Shown here: positions 1 through 9,673 of the stretch, in pieces
How the letters are laid out: each line of letters starts with the position of its first letter
Position numbering within the stretch: the first letter of the stretch is position 1
NCBI GenBank assembly: GCA_019359235.1
Contig: JAHHHT010000007.1
Location: forward strand, 248,001-312,000
Direction of reading: 5' to 3'
Origin: Oscillatoria princeps RMCB-10
GTDB lineage: Bacteria; Cyanobacteriota; Cyanobacteriia; Cyanobacteriales; Oscillatoriaceae
DNA length: 64,000 nt
Notes under the pieces: generated by a model
Databases searched by the model: none
Seen by the model: the letters and a program-made list of their open reading frames with translations, nothing else
Told to the model about the DNA's origin: nothing
Made by a program: the position numbers and the translations under genes

Positions 1-1
1 A

Positions 2-1579
2 GAATATCAGCAGCAGTGGCTGTCTAAATTGAATCTTTCACCACAGGAATATAAGCGACAATTGCAGGCTGGAGTTGCCAAAGGAGCGGTAATTGCCTCA
101 GCCAGACTGGATCAGTTGGCTGCTGACGCCCCTTTCAGTGGCTTTAAAGCAGGGGCGTTTACCTATGTGATGACACAGTATATTTGGCAGCAAACGGGCA
201 ATGAGCCGTTAGAAAGTGCGGTTGCCAATATAGGGCGCAGCACGACTCAGATGTCTGCCGGTCAAAACCCAGAATATGAAGTCAAGGGCGCTAACAGTGA
301 GGGGCAGCCTGTCTACTTCCAGAAGCTGCAAACTGCCCCAGCTGAAGCAACCATCACCGGGGGAGAGGGGGGCGAGGTGGAATTGTGGCTGGGAGGTATC
401 AATTCATACAGTATCCGAACCTTTGATAAAGGGGCGATTTTGACGCTGGTAGACGCCAGCGGCAAAAAGCAAGGACTGGTGCGGATGGAATCTCGCAACG
501 GATTAATCGGGCGAGCCAAACCAATAGAAAATACCAATATAGACGCGCTAAAACTGGGGGCGCTGCTGCAAGAGCGGGTGCGGGTAATTCCCGCTGATGT
601 GACTTTAAGAATTGGTCTTGACCAGTCGCTGGGTAATGACAAAGCTGAAGCGGAAGCGGCGCTGCGCTTAATTAAGCAAGTGGAAGCTTTCCCCGCGCAG
701 CAGGGAAAAGAGGTAGAATATCTTTTGGGTCGCATCACCTCGGATAACCGTCAATTTCAGACCAAACCAACTGAGGATATCCCCGCTCCTGGGAGTGCCG
801 GTTTGTTCACACCGGCACTGGAACTGATTCCCGGATCTTTTGGCGCAGCAGGCGAGCCGGTGTCAGCTGCTGTTACCCGTCTCAAATCCAAATTTAAATC
901 CCTGCTAGCAGCCCACCTTGTCAAGATGATTCTCAATCCCGCATCCTCGCAGCTAAATGTGGCTGCTACCATGAATCTTCCTGACAGTGAAATACTGGCT
1001 AGCACTTTCACCGTTCGCGGTGCGGCTGGCAAAACCGAAGCGCCTGCGCCACAGGGTAGGAACCCTTTCAAACAGCTGCCGGTGGGAACGCGGCTGCAGT
1101 TCCAAGTCACGAACAAAGAAAATCGCGACCTGCATGTATCCGTTTTGGTGATTGACCCAGAAGGGGAAATGACCGTGATTTTTCCTAATACCTGGACTGC
1201 CGCACAAGACGCTACCCTGGTAAAAGCAGGAGAAACTCTGCGAATTCCTGAACAGGGCAAAGATAGCTTCAAATTGACAGTGCAAAAACCTCTGGGAATA
1301 GTAGAGATATTAGTTCTTGCCAGCGGTACCCCCTTGGGGGAATCGCTAAAAGCACTGCAAGCAATTGCCGCACGCGGAGGACAAGCGCGGGGGAAACCAA
1401 TGACGCTGGCGGATGAAGACCCCAAAATAGTGATAGACAGTTTGCTGGATGACCTTAACCGAGGCACTCGCGGCGGTGGCGTTGTTGCGGAACTCGATGA
1501 GAGTGTTCGCGGCGTCGATACAACCCAGCTGGCGGCTCTGTCAATTACCTTTGAGTCGGTTGAAAAGCCGAACGCCTAA
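2..1579 (+). CDS. DUF4384-containing protein, C-terminal part (5' end outside window)
   Basis: The frame is open to the left edge, so only the C-terminal ~525 residues are seen. The last third (nt ~1070-1360) reads as a DUF4384 domain: a beta-rich stretch with VGTRLQFQVTN, then VIDPEGEMTVIFPN and LVLASGTPLGESL. In cyanobacteria DUF4384 is usually the C-terminal domain of caspase-like (peptidase C14) proteins, where the His/Cys protease domain comes first. That part would lie upstream of this window, so protease identity is inferred and not seen. No signal peptide or membrane segment is visible in the portion present. The next gene starts 24 nt downstream on the same strand. Confidence 0.75.
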   Translation, partial: EYQQQWLSKLNLSPQEYKRQLQAGVAKGAVIASARLDQLAADAPFSGFKAGAFTYVMTQYIWQQTGNEPLESAVANIGRSTTQMSAGQNPEYEVKGANSEGQPVYFQKLQTAPAEATITGGEGGEVELWLGGINSYSIRTFDKGAILTLVDASGKKQGLVRMESRNGLIGRAKPIENTNIDALKLGALLQERVRVIPADVTLRIGLDQSLGNDKAEAEAALRLIKQVEAFPAQQGKEVEYLLGRITSDNRQFQTKPTEDIPAPGSAGLFTPALELIPGSFGAAGEPVSAAVTRLKSKFKSLLAAHLVKMILNPASSQLNVAATMNLPDSEILASTFTVRGAAGKTEAPAPQGRNPFKQLPVGTRLQFQVTNKENRDLHVSVLVIDPEGEMTVIFPNTWTAAQDATLVKAGETLRIPEQGKDSFKLTVQKPLGIVEILVLASGTPLGESLKALQAIAARGGQARGKPMTLADEDPKIVIDSLLDDLNRGTRGGGVVAELDESVRGVDTTQLAALSITFESVEKPNA

Positions 1580-1603
1580 TCGATGGGATATTAACTGCGT
1601 TTT

Positions 1604-1924
1604 ATGATACAATCTCTACCAGTTATTAGAGCATATCCCTTGGCATCTCCTGGACGTGTACTCATCTGCCAGCACCGCAGCTGCCACAAGCTGGGTGCTG
1701 CGAAGGTTCTAGCGGCTTTTCACGCTAACCCCGCTGCCGGTGTGACAGTCACCGGCAGCTCTTGCCTGGGACAGTGCGGCAATGGCCCGATGGTGCTGGT
1801 GCAGCCGGAGGAGGTTTGGTACAGCGGCGTTCACCCCGATGAGGTGCCGGGGGTTGTGCGCCGGCACCTCGTCGGGGGTGAGCCGGTAAAGTCGATGCTC
1901 TACCGCAAATTCCATCCCAATTAG
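1604..1924 (+). CDS. (2Fe-2S) ferredoxin, thioredoxin-like
   Basis: A 106-residue protein with the four-cysteine layout of thioredoxin-like [2Fe-2S] ferredoxins: CQHRSC near residues 22-27, then CLGQC about 30 residues later, followed by GPMVLVQPEEVWYSGV, the usual strand and loop after the second pair. Cyanobacteria encode several such small soluble electron carriers, whose partners are often unknown. It follows the DUF4384 gene by 24 nt and could be co-transcribed with it. A palindromic repeat and three direct copies of a CATCTGCG motif fill the gap to the convergent YgfZ gene. Family assignment is firm; the physiological role is not known. Confidence 0.85.
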   Translation: MIQSLPVIRAYPLASPGRVLICQHRSCHKLGAAKVLAAFHANPAAGVTVTGSSCLGQCGNGPMVLVQPEEVWYSGVHPDEVPGVVRRHLVGGEPVKSMLYRKFHPN

Positions 1925-1929
1925 GGGGC

Positions 1930-1946
1930 ACAGGCGAGACGCCTGT
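1930..1946. repeat. ACAGGCGAGACGCCTGT dispersed palindrome
   Basis: Short inverted repeat after the ferredoxin stop codon. Related copies occur at 18054-18072, 18118-18138, 33370-33390, 33404-33423 and 46940-46960, usually followed by CTAC or TTACGG. It may form a hairpin; the orientation to neighbours varies. Confidence 0.8.
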
Positions 1947-2035
1947 GCTACGGATTTCTCGGGGAAAACGCAGATAGTTACCACCCATCTGCGTTCATCT
2001 GCGTTCATCTGCGGTTTAATTAACAGGATGTTTTC

Positions 2036-3058
2036 TCATAAAGTGGGCGGTTCCAAGAAGGGGAGATCAACGGTCTCACCCTCGCTTTCTCCCACCCGCA
2101 CTTGCAAACCGGCACCCCCCGCCTTCGTGCGAATATACGCCAGACCAAACGGCCCTAGATCGGTTTCCGTATAACTTGTTAGCTTTCCAACTTTCTCCTC
2201 CCCTACTGTCACAACTGTTCCGGGGGAAGCCGGTGCGCTCAGCCGCACCCCCCAGAGGTGTTGCTTGACGCCTTTGTAGGTGTTCAGCCGGGCAATTGTC
2301 TCTTGACCGATGTAACAGCCTTTGCTATAAGAAATCGTGTGCGAGAGCCGCGCTTCTAGGGGGTTGTAATCTTCCGTGAGTTCCAAGTCGGGTGCCGGTC
2401 TTCCTTGCTCGATTCTCAACTGCTCCCAGCCTCGCTCGCTCAGGGGTGTCGCACCGGCTGCTGTTACAGTATTCCAAAGGGTTTCCGCGCTGCTCACCGG
2501 CAGAATTAAGGTATAGCCGGCCATCCCCAAACCATTCCCGACCGCCACCCGCACTTCCCCACCGGCAATGTTGAATAACTGATGGCTCCCATCGGGTTTC
2601 CCCACCATTTCCACAGCGCCGAGTTTCTCCAGCAAGGCGTGACTTTCTGGCCCAATTAAGCTGAATGCAGCGGTTTCGCCGGTGATATCTGTCAGCTGCA
2701 CCCTGTCGGCAAAAAAGATGTAACGGTCGAGCCATTCCACGAGTTTTTGCCGGCGGTTGGGGGAGACGAGCAGCAGCACCGAGTCTTCTGTGATGTAAGC
2801 GGTCGCCAGGTCAATCGTGCGAGCCGTCGAGGTTACGAAAACGGTGTCGCAACCCTGTCGGGGCTTGAGGCTGTTGAAGTCGTTGGTGCTTTGGTTGTGC
2901 AAGAAGCGAAGCCGGTCCGCATCGGAGACCAGGATTCGCCCCCAGTGCGAGCGGTTCGCCACGGCTGCACTCTGTCGCGCTGCGCCAAGCGCTGCAGCTT
3001 CGTTTCCGTTCGATTCCTTCCCCAGTTCTGAGGCTGGGTGCTGCACTATCTCTTCCAT
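2036..3058 (-). CDS. ygfZ: YgfZ/GcvT-like folate-binding protein
   Basis: A 340-residue protein of the YgfZ (CAF17-like) branch of the aminomethyltransferase fold, which uses tetrahydrofolate in maintaining iron-sulfur clusters. The hallmark motif KGCYIGQE with its invariant cysteine is present around residue 245, followed by TYKGVKQHLWGVRL. The N-terminal RSHWGRI and FLHNQSTND segments also match cyanobacterial members. The frame extends 24 codons upstream to a GTG, but the ATG at 3058 gives the usual family length and N-terminus, so it is chosen. It is convergent with the ferredoxin gene and stands alone on its strand. Confidence 0.85.
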   Translation of the reverse strand: MEEIVQHPASELGKESNGNEAAALGAARQSAAVANRSHWGRILVSDADRLRFLHNQSTNDFNSLKPRQGCDTVFVTSTARTIDLATAYITEDSVLLLVSPNRRQKLVEWLDRYIFFADRVQLTDITGETAAFSLIGPESHALLEKLGAVEMVGKPDGSHQLFNIAGGEVRVAVGNGLGMAGYTLILPVSSAETLWNTVTAAGATPLSERGWEQLRIEQGRPAPDLELTEDYNPLEARLSHTISYSKGCYIGQETIARLNTYKGVKQHLWGVRLSAPASPGTVVTVGEEKVGKLTSYTETDLGPFGLAYIRTKAGGAGLQVRVGESEGETVDLPFLEPPTL

Positions 3059-3305
3059 AGTCTCTATCTTAATGTTGGCTAAAACGTGGGGCACTGCTCC
3101 ATAATGGTAGCCTGAACTGACTTCCCTCACCTCTGACAGCGGAGGTTAGTTTTATGAACCGCAAAGACGCAGAGGCGCAGAGGGAAGACAGGGAGGGATC
3201 TCTGTGAGGTCGGCTGGCTTGTTTATCACTACTGTGGCGCTCTCCGTGGGGGACAGCGGAAGGTTAAACAGCAAGTTATTAAACGGAAATAGGAGTGCGC
3301 CCGAT

Positions 3306-3689
3306 TTAATTCGCGGGCAAACCGGCAAATATCTGCTCTACAAGCTGTTTCGTCTTGGCATCGAGCCGGTTCCAATCCACATCGCCGGTTTCATCGATGA
3401 GACTGGTATCGATTTCAACTTCCACGCTTTCTGACTGGGCGTGCGAGAGACGGTAGTTGCTAAAGCATATCTGATAGCACAAATCCCAGAGGTCAAAGGT
3501 GAATTCTTTGTCTTGATGTTGCAGGCGGAGGTGATAGCCCGGATAGGGGGTTTGCACTTCCTGATAGGTGCCTTGCCAGACGGATTCTTCCAGCTGTTTG
3601 CGGATGTTGTCGATCAGGCGGATGAGAGCCGGCTGCATCAGAAGTTCAGCTTGCTGCCACGCGGCGGTATCTTTGATTTTTGGTTTCAT
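3306..3689 (-). CDS. conserved hypothetical protein, soluble
   Basis: A 127-residue protein with no signal peptide or membrane segment. The ATG at 3689 is chosen over an upstream in-frame start at 3800, because the sequence from MKPKIKDTAAWQQAEL onward has normal protein composition and the longer start would run into the next small ORF. It is rich in aromatic and acidic residues (YPGYHLRLQHQDKEF, WDLCYQICFSNYRL). I do not recognise a characterised family. It resembles single-domain proteins of unknown function common in cyanobacteria. Confidence 0.6.
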   Translation of the reverse strand: MKPKIKDTAAWQQAELLMQPALIRLIDNIRKQLEESVWQGTYQEVQTPYPGYHLRLQHQDKEFTFDLWDLCYQICFSNYRLSHAQSESVEVEIDTSLIDETGDVDWNRLDAKTKQLVEQIFAGLPAN

Positions 3690-3772
3690 TTGAATAGAGC
3701 TGTTTATAAATTCGGCAATTCCCGATTGTAACGTCAAATTGTATTTTGGCTTTATATGCAAACAAGATGTGG

Positions 3773-3973
3773 TTACCCGCTGGAGAGATATCTGAAACAC
3801 TCTTGCGCCACCGTCCAGAGCCGGTGCTGACGCACGCTCGTTTCCAGCAGGAAGACAGAATCCTCCTTCGCCTGTGCGGCGGGCCCGCAGGCGGGCGCTA
3901 GGGCCAAGGATAGGGCCACACCGGCTATCAGCTGCCGGTGCAGTTTGTTGGTTTGTGTGGGGGTGGTTTGCAT
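3773..3973 (-). CDS. small putative secreted protein
   Basis: A 66-residue ORF starting at an ATG (an in-frame GTG lies five codons upstream). Residues ~12-35 form a hydrophobic signal-like segment, LIAGVALSLALAPA, followed by CG and then an AQA site, so it could be a lipoprotein or a type I secreted peptide. The remaining ~30 residues show no recognisable domain. It lies upstream of, and on the same strand as, the preceding hypothetical gene. Coding status is uncertain because the ORF is short. Confidence 0.35.
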   Translation of the reverse strand: MQTTPTQTNKLHRQLIAGVALSLALAPACGPAAQAKEDSVFLLETSVRQHRLWTVAQECFRYLSSG

Positions 3974-4091
3974 GCGATCCAAGCTCACAGAAGGAAAACA
4001 GCCCGATCGGATCGAATCCTCACCGGCTGTGCCCGGAGGCGTGCCGGTGTCCGCAGCGGGGGCTCTCAGGGCCCACGCCCAAGGGTGGCCT

Positions 4092-4202
4092 TTATTTTTT
4101 GCCCATCGTCCAAATGTTGCTGAACATCATCAGCAGCGCCCCTATCATAATGGCGATCGCCAGCCCGCCTGCAATCCAATCCAGCGACTGAGTGTTTTCC
4201 AT
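4092..4202 (-). CDS. 36-residue single-pass membrane protein
   Basis: A very short ORF running from ATG to TAA. It encodes an acidic/polar N-terminus (MENTQSLDW), one hydrophobic helix of about 22 residues rich in Ala, Ile, Gly and Met, and a short basic end (WTMGKK). The size and layout are those of the tiny membrane subunits common in cyanobacterial thylakoid complexes such as photosystems, cytochrome b6f and NDH-1. I cannot match it to a named subunit. The HIP1-type site GGCGATCGCC lies inside the membrane helix. The clean amphipathic architecture supports coding. Confidence 0.55.
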   Translation of the reverse strand: MENTQSLDWIAGGLAIAIMIGALLMMFSNIWTMGKK

Positions 4203-4330
4203 TGAGATTTTTAGATGTAACCTACAGCGATTACCTTAGCCTACAGCAGGCTGGGTTAAGAACGCACCTGCAGATTAAGGGGGAAGCTCTGAGGACTGTC
4301 GGGGGTGCCGGTGGCGGGGTGATAGGGGTT

Positions 4331-4457
4331 GAGCGCTAGTTTCAATCCCGTTTCCTTTGATTCGCTGGCCAAAAATCTTCTCCTCCTGCCCCCTGCTGAA
4401 ATCATTGTCGCATTCATTTGGGCTTCTTGGCACAACCGGGATGCTCCCGAGCGCTAG
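4331..4457. repeat. 109-bp dispersed element flanked by 9-bp direct repeats
   Basis: Positions 4339-4449 match 28536-28646 with three mismatches in 111 bp and no indels. Here the element is bracketed on both sides by GAGCGCTAG (4331-4339 and 4449-4457), as if by a target-site duplication. The ends share ATCCCG in inverted orientation. This stretch has no convincing gene and otherwise fills the 4203-4511 gap. Confidence 0.8.
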
Positions 4458-4511
4458 ACTAGCGACAGCGACTTCCTGCAAATCGTCGTTAAAACCACAC
4501 TTTAAATTGCA

Positions 4512-4844
4512 ATGATCGTGTTTGATTTACATACCCTGTCGGAACTCTCCCGCACCCACTGCATCGCCATTTGTGCGTTTCTGGTGCCTGCCAATTTGCT
4601 GGTAACATTGCTAACCATCATTCTCACCGCACTGCGCCGCCCTCAAGTTCAGGTGTGGCGAGCGGCTGGATTTGCTGGCATCCTGGCTGCAGTGATGGTA
4701 TTTCATGTATATACTTGGCTGAGCGTTGGGGTGATTATGGCTCCCACCTACATTTTGCTGTCTCTGGCAAGTACCTGTTTGGCCATTAATCTCTGGGCGA
4801 GCACCCATCCGCGCAGCATGGCGAGATTGCTCAGAGGCGCGTGA
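4512..4844 (+). CDS. three-helix membrane protein of unknown function
   Basis: A 110-residue hydrophobic protein with three predicted membrane helices: roughly residues 15-42 (CIAICAFLVPANLLVTLLTI), 51-72 (AAGFAGILAAVMVFHVYTWL) and 75-97 (VIMAPTYILLSLASTCLAIN), ending in a basic tail. No family is recognised. It is followed 131 nt later by another small membrane protein on the same strand, and the two may be functionally linked, but nothing in the sequence shows this. Confidence 0.65.
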   Translation: MIVFDLHTLSELSRTHCIAICAFLVPANLLVTLLTIILTALRRPQVQVWRAAGFAGILAAVMVFHVYTWLSVGVIMAPTYILLSLASTCLAINLWASTHPRSMARLLRGA

Positions 4845-4975
4845 TGGAAGCAATCGCCGGCACTTCTTCTGCGCCGGCAATGCTAAGGGCGCACCAACTG
4901 CGGAAATCCCCGCCGGCGGTCAATTGGGATGGCTGCCGGTGGGGTTTGATTGATGTGAAGTGACTTCTGAAAAGG

Positions 4976-5218
4976 ATGAAAGATAGACTGATCGACTGGC
5001 TAAATCTGTTTTTAATGGCGGATGTATTCCTGGTGCTATTTAGTTTCGCGTGGCTTGCGGTTGCGGTTGCCGGTCGGGCGGCAAACGTGAGTCTCGGACT
5101 CGATTTGTGGTACAAGCTTTGGGAGCCGGTGTTTACCCCTGCGATTGGCATTCTCATGGCCGGCGCAATTATGAGCGGGATAATTAGCTGGGTTTCCAAG
5201 CGGCTGCAATCTAACTGA
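4976..5218 (+). CDS. two-helix small membrane protein
   Basis: An 80-residue protein starting MKDRLIDWLNLFLMADVF. It has one helix at about residues 11-33 and a second at about 55-72 (FTPAIGILMAGAIMSGIISW), ending in a basic SKRLQSN tail. It resembles small conserved membrane proteins of cyanobacteria, but no function is known to me. Spacing from its neighbours does not force an operon. Confidence 0.65.
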   Translation: MKDRLIDWLNLFLMADVFLVLFSFAWLAVAVAGRAANVSLGLDLWYKLWEPVFTPAIGILMAGAIMSGIISWVSKRLQSN

Positions 5219-5326
5219 TTGCCACTGTTTAGATGCCGGTGGGGCTGCACCCCTGCCGGCAACCCCCTTCCCGCGCCTGCCAATTAAAATAGAGTCAAGT
5301 CCCCTCAAACTTATCTGCCAGCTGCT

Positions 5327-6055
5327 ATGACTTCTATTTCCCCAACACCGCCTAAGGTCGTCACCACCCTGCCAGACCACACCCAGCTACCAGAGTCCGA
5401 CGGTACTTTTGTGAAAAACTTTCAGGAACACCCTCAAAGCAACCTCTTGACTAACTCCATCCGGCAGGTATTGCAGCAGATCCATCCTGACGGAGAATAC
5501 TGCATCGGTCAAGATTGCGGTATCTATTGGCGTATGACTGACCCTCCAGAAAAAGGCGCTGAGGCACCCGATTGGTTTTACGTCCCCAACGTGCCACCCA
5601 TGCTGGACGGTCAGGTGCGGCGTTCCTATGTTTTGTGGCAGGAATTCATCGCGCCGCTGATTGTGCTAGAATTTGTCTCGGGGGATGGATCAGAGGAGCG
5701 AGACACTACACCCATTACCGGCAAATTATGGGTGTACGAGCGGGCAATTCGCGTGCCTTTTTATGGTATATATGAAGTGAAAACAGCTCAAGTGGAAGTC
5801 TATCATCTGGTAGACGGTCGCTATCAGCGAGTGCCGGCAAATGAGCGGGGTCACTATCCCATTGATCCAATGGGTGTTGAGTTAGGTATCTGGCAAGGGC
5901 GATATGAAAATATGGAACTCCCTTGGTTGCGCTGGTGGGACAGTCAAGGCAATCTTTTGCTCACCGGCGATGAGCGATCTGAGCTAGAACGGCAACGAGC
6001 TGAGCGACTGGCAGAGCGATTGCGCCAGTTAGGGGTTAACCCGGATGATGTCTGA
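5327..6055 (+). CDS. Uma2 family (DUF820) putative endonuclease
   Basis: A 242-residue member of the Uma2/DUF820 family, which has a PD-(D/E)XK nuclease-like core and is hugely expanded in cyanobacteria. The catalytic-type segment is visible as FVSGDGSEERD near residue 117, followed by GKLWVYERAIRVPFYGIYEVKTAQVEVYHL. The C-terminus carries the usual Glu/Arg-rich helical tail (ELERQRAERLAERLRQLG). The true substrate of these proteins is not established; many copies appear in genomic islands. It is followed by a clear intrinsic terminator. Confidence 0.85.
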   Translation: MTSISPTPPKVVTTLPDHTQLPESDGTFVKNFQEHPQSNLLTNSIRQVLQQIHPDGEYCIGQDCGIYWRMTDPPEKGAEAPDWFYVPNVPPMLDGQVRRSYVLWQEFIAPLIVLEFVSGDGSEERDTTPITGKLWVYERAIRVPFYGIYEVKTAQVEVYHLVDGRYQRVPANERGHYPIDPMGVELGIWQGRYENMELPWLRWWDSQGNLLLTGDERSELERQRAERLAERLRQLGVNPDDV

Positions 6056-6089
6056 TATCTGCGCCGGTTAATTAGCAACAATAACTCTT

Positions 6090-6114
6090 AGCCCGCGCAG
6101 GCGGGCTTTGTTTG
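6090..6114 (+). terminator. intrinsic terminator after the Uma2 gene
   Basis: AGCCCGC and GCGGGCT form a 7-bp GC-rich stem with a four-base loop, followed by TTGTTTGT. A second perfect hairpin (CGGCAGAAT / ATTCTGCCG) follows at 6120-6139. Confidence 0.75.
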
Positions 6115-6311
6115 TATAGCGGCAGAATTCATTCTGCCGTATGATTAGATAGACGACCCGTTTGGCTCAAATGCACTCATCCTGTATCCAAGCCTTTACT
6201 TGGACTCTCACACATTATTATGGCTCGCACTCCCCATCGCCCCACCCCGCTACATAAAACTTTACCAACCAGAGCCAATCCAGCCCACGCCAGGTGATAC
6301 AATCCTCAAAC

Positions 6312-7785
<1,474 letters not shown>

Positions 7786-7899
7786 TCGAGATAAGTAGGG
7801 TGTGTGCGCCCCGCGCACGCACCCCACAACTCACTTCCCAATACTCAAGCGGATCTATTTACAATAGTGAGATGCTCCCCTGGCAAATCGGACTGAAAT

Positions 7900-8020
7900 A
7901 TAGCGGTTATAATTGAGGTGTGATTTTTTTTAGAAACCGCCAAGACGCCACAGTACGCGGCGGCTTCCCGCAGGGGAGAGCGCCAAGAAAAGAAAAGGGA
8001 GAGGAGTTCACAAATGATTT
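7900..8020. repeat. dispersed repeat, CCGCCAAGACGCC family
   Basis: This copy contains TAGCGGTTAT, then AACCGCCAAGACGCC, CGGCTTCCCGCAG and GCGCCAAGAAAAG in order. The same blocks appear at 14034-14178, 59771-59856 and 60639-60722. It occupies most of the 7786-8142 gap between thiC and the amine oxidase. Confidence 0.8.
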
Positions 8021-8146
8021 ATAAGTGCTGGAGATGTTTATCTGGAAGCCGGTGAAGCAGCTTTCGATGAAATGCGACTCAGCGCCAGAAAAGCTCATCC
8101 ACTGCTATCTCAAAAACTGGCTGATGCCCAAACGCCTCGCACATGA
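8018..8146 (+). pseudogene. possible gene 3' remnant upstream of the amine oxidase
   Basis: An open stretch without its own start codon reads GDVYLEAGEAAFDEMRLSAR and on to LLSQKLADAQTPRT. It has protein-like composition and ends in a TGA that overlaps the amine-oxidase ATG as ATGA. An in-frame stop lies immediately upstream, at the border of the dispersed repeat. It may be the tail of a gene cut by the repeat, or simply a chance open frame. Confidence 0.3.
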
Positions 8147-9561
8147 ATATCCACTTTCAATTCCCTGCGCACCGGCACCCCTACCGCCAACCCAATCGGC
8201 GGCAATTTTTCCATCTCAGCCTCTTCGCCGCCGCATCAGCGCTTTCCTGGGCTTGCACTCAGGGGGCGGCCAAAACCAGCAAGGCAAGTATCCTTGTTAT
8301 AGGTGCCGGCATTGCCGGTTTAGCCGCCGCTCGCGAACTGCAATCTAAGGGCTTTCAAGTAACAGTTTTCGAGGGTCGCGACCGCACCGGCGGCAGAATC
8401 CACACCGACAGACACCTCGGTTTTCCCGCAGATTTGGGCGCATCTTGGATTCACGGTATCACAGGCAATCCCATTACAAAACTGGCGCGAGACTTCCAGG
8501 TTCGCATCGCTCCCACCGATTACGATAATCGGACAATTTACGGCACAGATGGCAAGTCTCTGGGAGACAGAGAAATTGAGAGATCCGAATCCTTATACGA
8601 GGAGATTATCAGCCAAGCGAAAGGACTGCGAAAAAATCTGGCAAAGGACATCTCAATCGCTGAAGCTGTCGAGCGCATCTTGCAGGGAGCAAACCTGACA
8701 CCCCAACAAAGAATTATCCTCAACTGGCAACTCACTTCCAACGTAGTGGTGGAAACCGGCACGGATTTGCAAAATCTCTCCCTGATGGCTTATGATGAGG
8801 ATGAGGCGTTTGGCGGGGATGACTATCTGTTTCCCGGCGGCTACGACGCAATCATCCAAGGATTGGCGAAAGGAATTGACATTCAGCTGCGGCAGAAAGT
8901 CACCGGCATTGAATATGGAAATAAGGGCGTTACGGTGAAAACTGAACGCGGCAGTTTTCAGGCGGATGCTGCTGTGATTACGTTGCCTCTTGGCGTTCTA
9001 AAATCAGGCTCGGTGACGTTCTCGCCCCCCCTCCCAGAGCGCAAACGCGCTGCTATCAGTCGCCTGAGTATGGGAGTGCTGAACAAGGTAGTTTTAAAGT
9101 TTCCTAAGATATTCTGGCCGGCAGATAATGATATGATAGGATATATCAGCCCGCAGTCAAAAGATTTCTCGGAGTTTGTCAATCTGCACCGGCACACGTC
9201 TGCGCAGGTGCTGGTAGCGCTGACGGGCGGGAGTTTTGCCCGCGAGCTGGAACAATTATCTGAGCGAGAGGTGGGAGAGCGGGTGATGAAGCTGCTGCGT
9301 CGCGCTCACGGGAATGGGATTCCCAATCCTGAAGCAATTCTAAGGACGCGATGGGCTGCTGACCCATTCTCTTTCGGTTCTTACTCGCAGATTCCTGTGG
9401 GGAGTTCCATCGGCGATCTGGAAGCGCTAGCAGAACCCGTTGCAGATCGCCTGTTTTTTGCCGGTGAAGCCACATCCCAAAACTATCCCAGCACAGTCCA
9501 CGGCGCTTTTCTCTCTGGGATTCGGGAAGCAGAGCAGATCGGCAAGGGGTTTGCCGGCTAG
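8143..9561 (+). CDS. flavin monoamine oxidase family protein, Tat-exported
   Basis: A 472-residue FAD-dependent amine oxidase. The N-terminus has a twin-arginine signal (NRRQFFHLSLFAAAS) followed by a lipobox-like LSWAC, so it is probably exported and perhaps lipid-anchored. The Rossmann FAD site is VIGAGIAGLAAARELQSKG, followed by the GG doublet RTGGRIHT and LGASWIHG. The C-terminal FAD-binding segment FFAGEATSQNYPSTVHGAF is also present. The substrate is not evident; related cyanobacterial enzymes act on amino acids or polyamines. It is full length. Palindromic repeats follow its stop codon. Confidence 0.9.
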   Translation: MNIHFQFPAHRHPYRQPNRRQFFHLSLFAAASALSWACTQGAAKTSKASILVIGAGIAGLAAARELQSKGFQVTVFEGRDRTGGRIHTDRHLGFPADLGASWIHGITGNPITKLARDFQVRIAPTDYDNRTIYGTDGKSLGDREIERSESLYEEIISQAKGLRKNLAKDISIAEAVERILQGANLTPQQRIILNWQLTSNVVVETGTDLQNLSLMAYDEDEAFGGDDYLFPGGYDAIIQGLAKGIDIQLRQKVTGIEYGNKGVTVKTERGSFQADAAVITLPLGVLKSGSVTFSPPLPERKRAAISRLSMGVLNKVVLKFPKIFWPADNDMIGYISPQSKDFSEFVNLHRHTSAQVLVALTGGSFARELEQLSEREVGERVMKLLRRAHGNGIPNPEAILRTRWAADPFSFGSYSQIPVGSSIGDLEALAEPVADRLFFAGEATSQNYPSTVHGAFLSGIREAEQIGKGFAG

Positions 9562-9576
9562 AGGTGAACGTTATTC

Positions 9577-9673
9577 AGAAACCCGGTTTCTCAGCCACCA
9601 GCCCCCCAGAAACCGGGTTTCTGGGAAAACATTTGCCTCTGCTCCGAGAGATTTATTCAGAAACCCGGTTTCT
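9577..9673. repeat. three AGAAACCCGGTTTCT palindromes
   Basis: Copies lie at 9577-9591, 9608-9622 (reverse orientation) and 9659-9673. The last one touches the pyrE stop codon. These sit between two converging genes (amine oxidase and pyrE) and could act as transcription terminators or RNA-stabilising hairpins. The same 15-mer recurs in nine places in the window. Confidence 0.9.

Noticed and set aside
2325-2735. second gene overlapping ygfZ on the same strand
   Set aside because: It is a shadow frame of the clearly coding ygfZ frame.
4337-4352. GTTTCAATCCC at 4339 and 28536 as CRISPR repeats
   Set aside because: The string resembles the end of some cyanobacterial CRISPR repeats, but there are only two copies 24 kb apart, each within a longer 109-bp repeat, and no spacers or cas genes.
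4275-4481. minus-strand 68-codon ORF
   Set aside because: It lies over the dispersed element; the corresponding frame is not kept in the second copy and there is no ribosome site.
9577-9673. AGAAACC palindromes as transposon ends
   Set aside because: No transposase gene lies between any copies in this window; they are better treated as REP-like elements.
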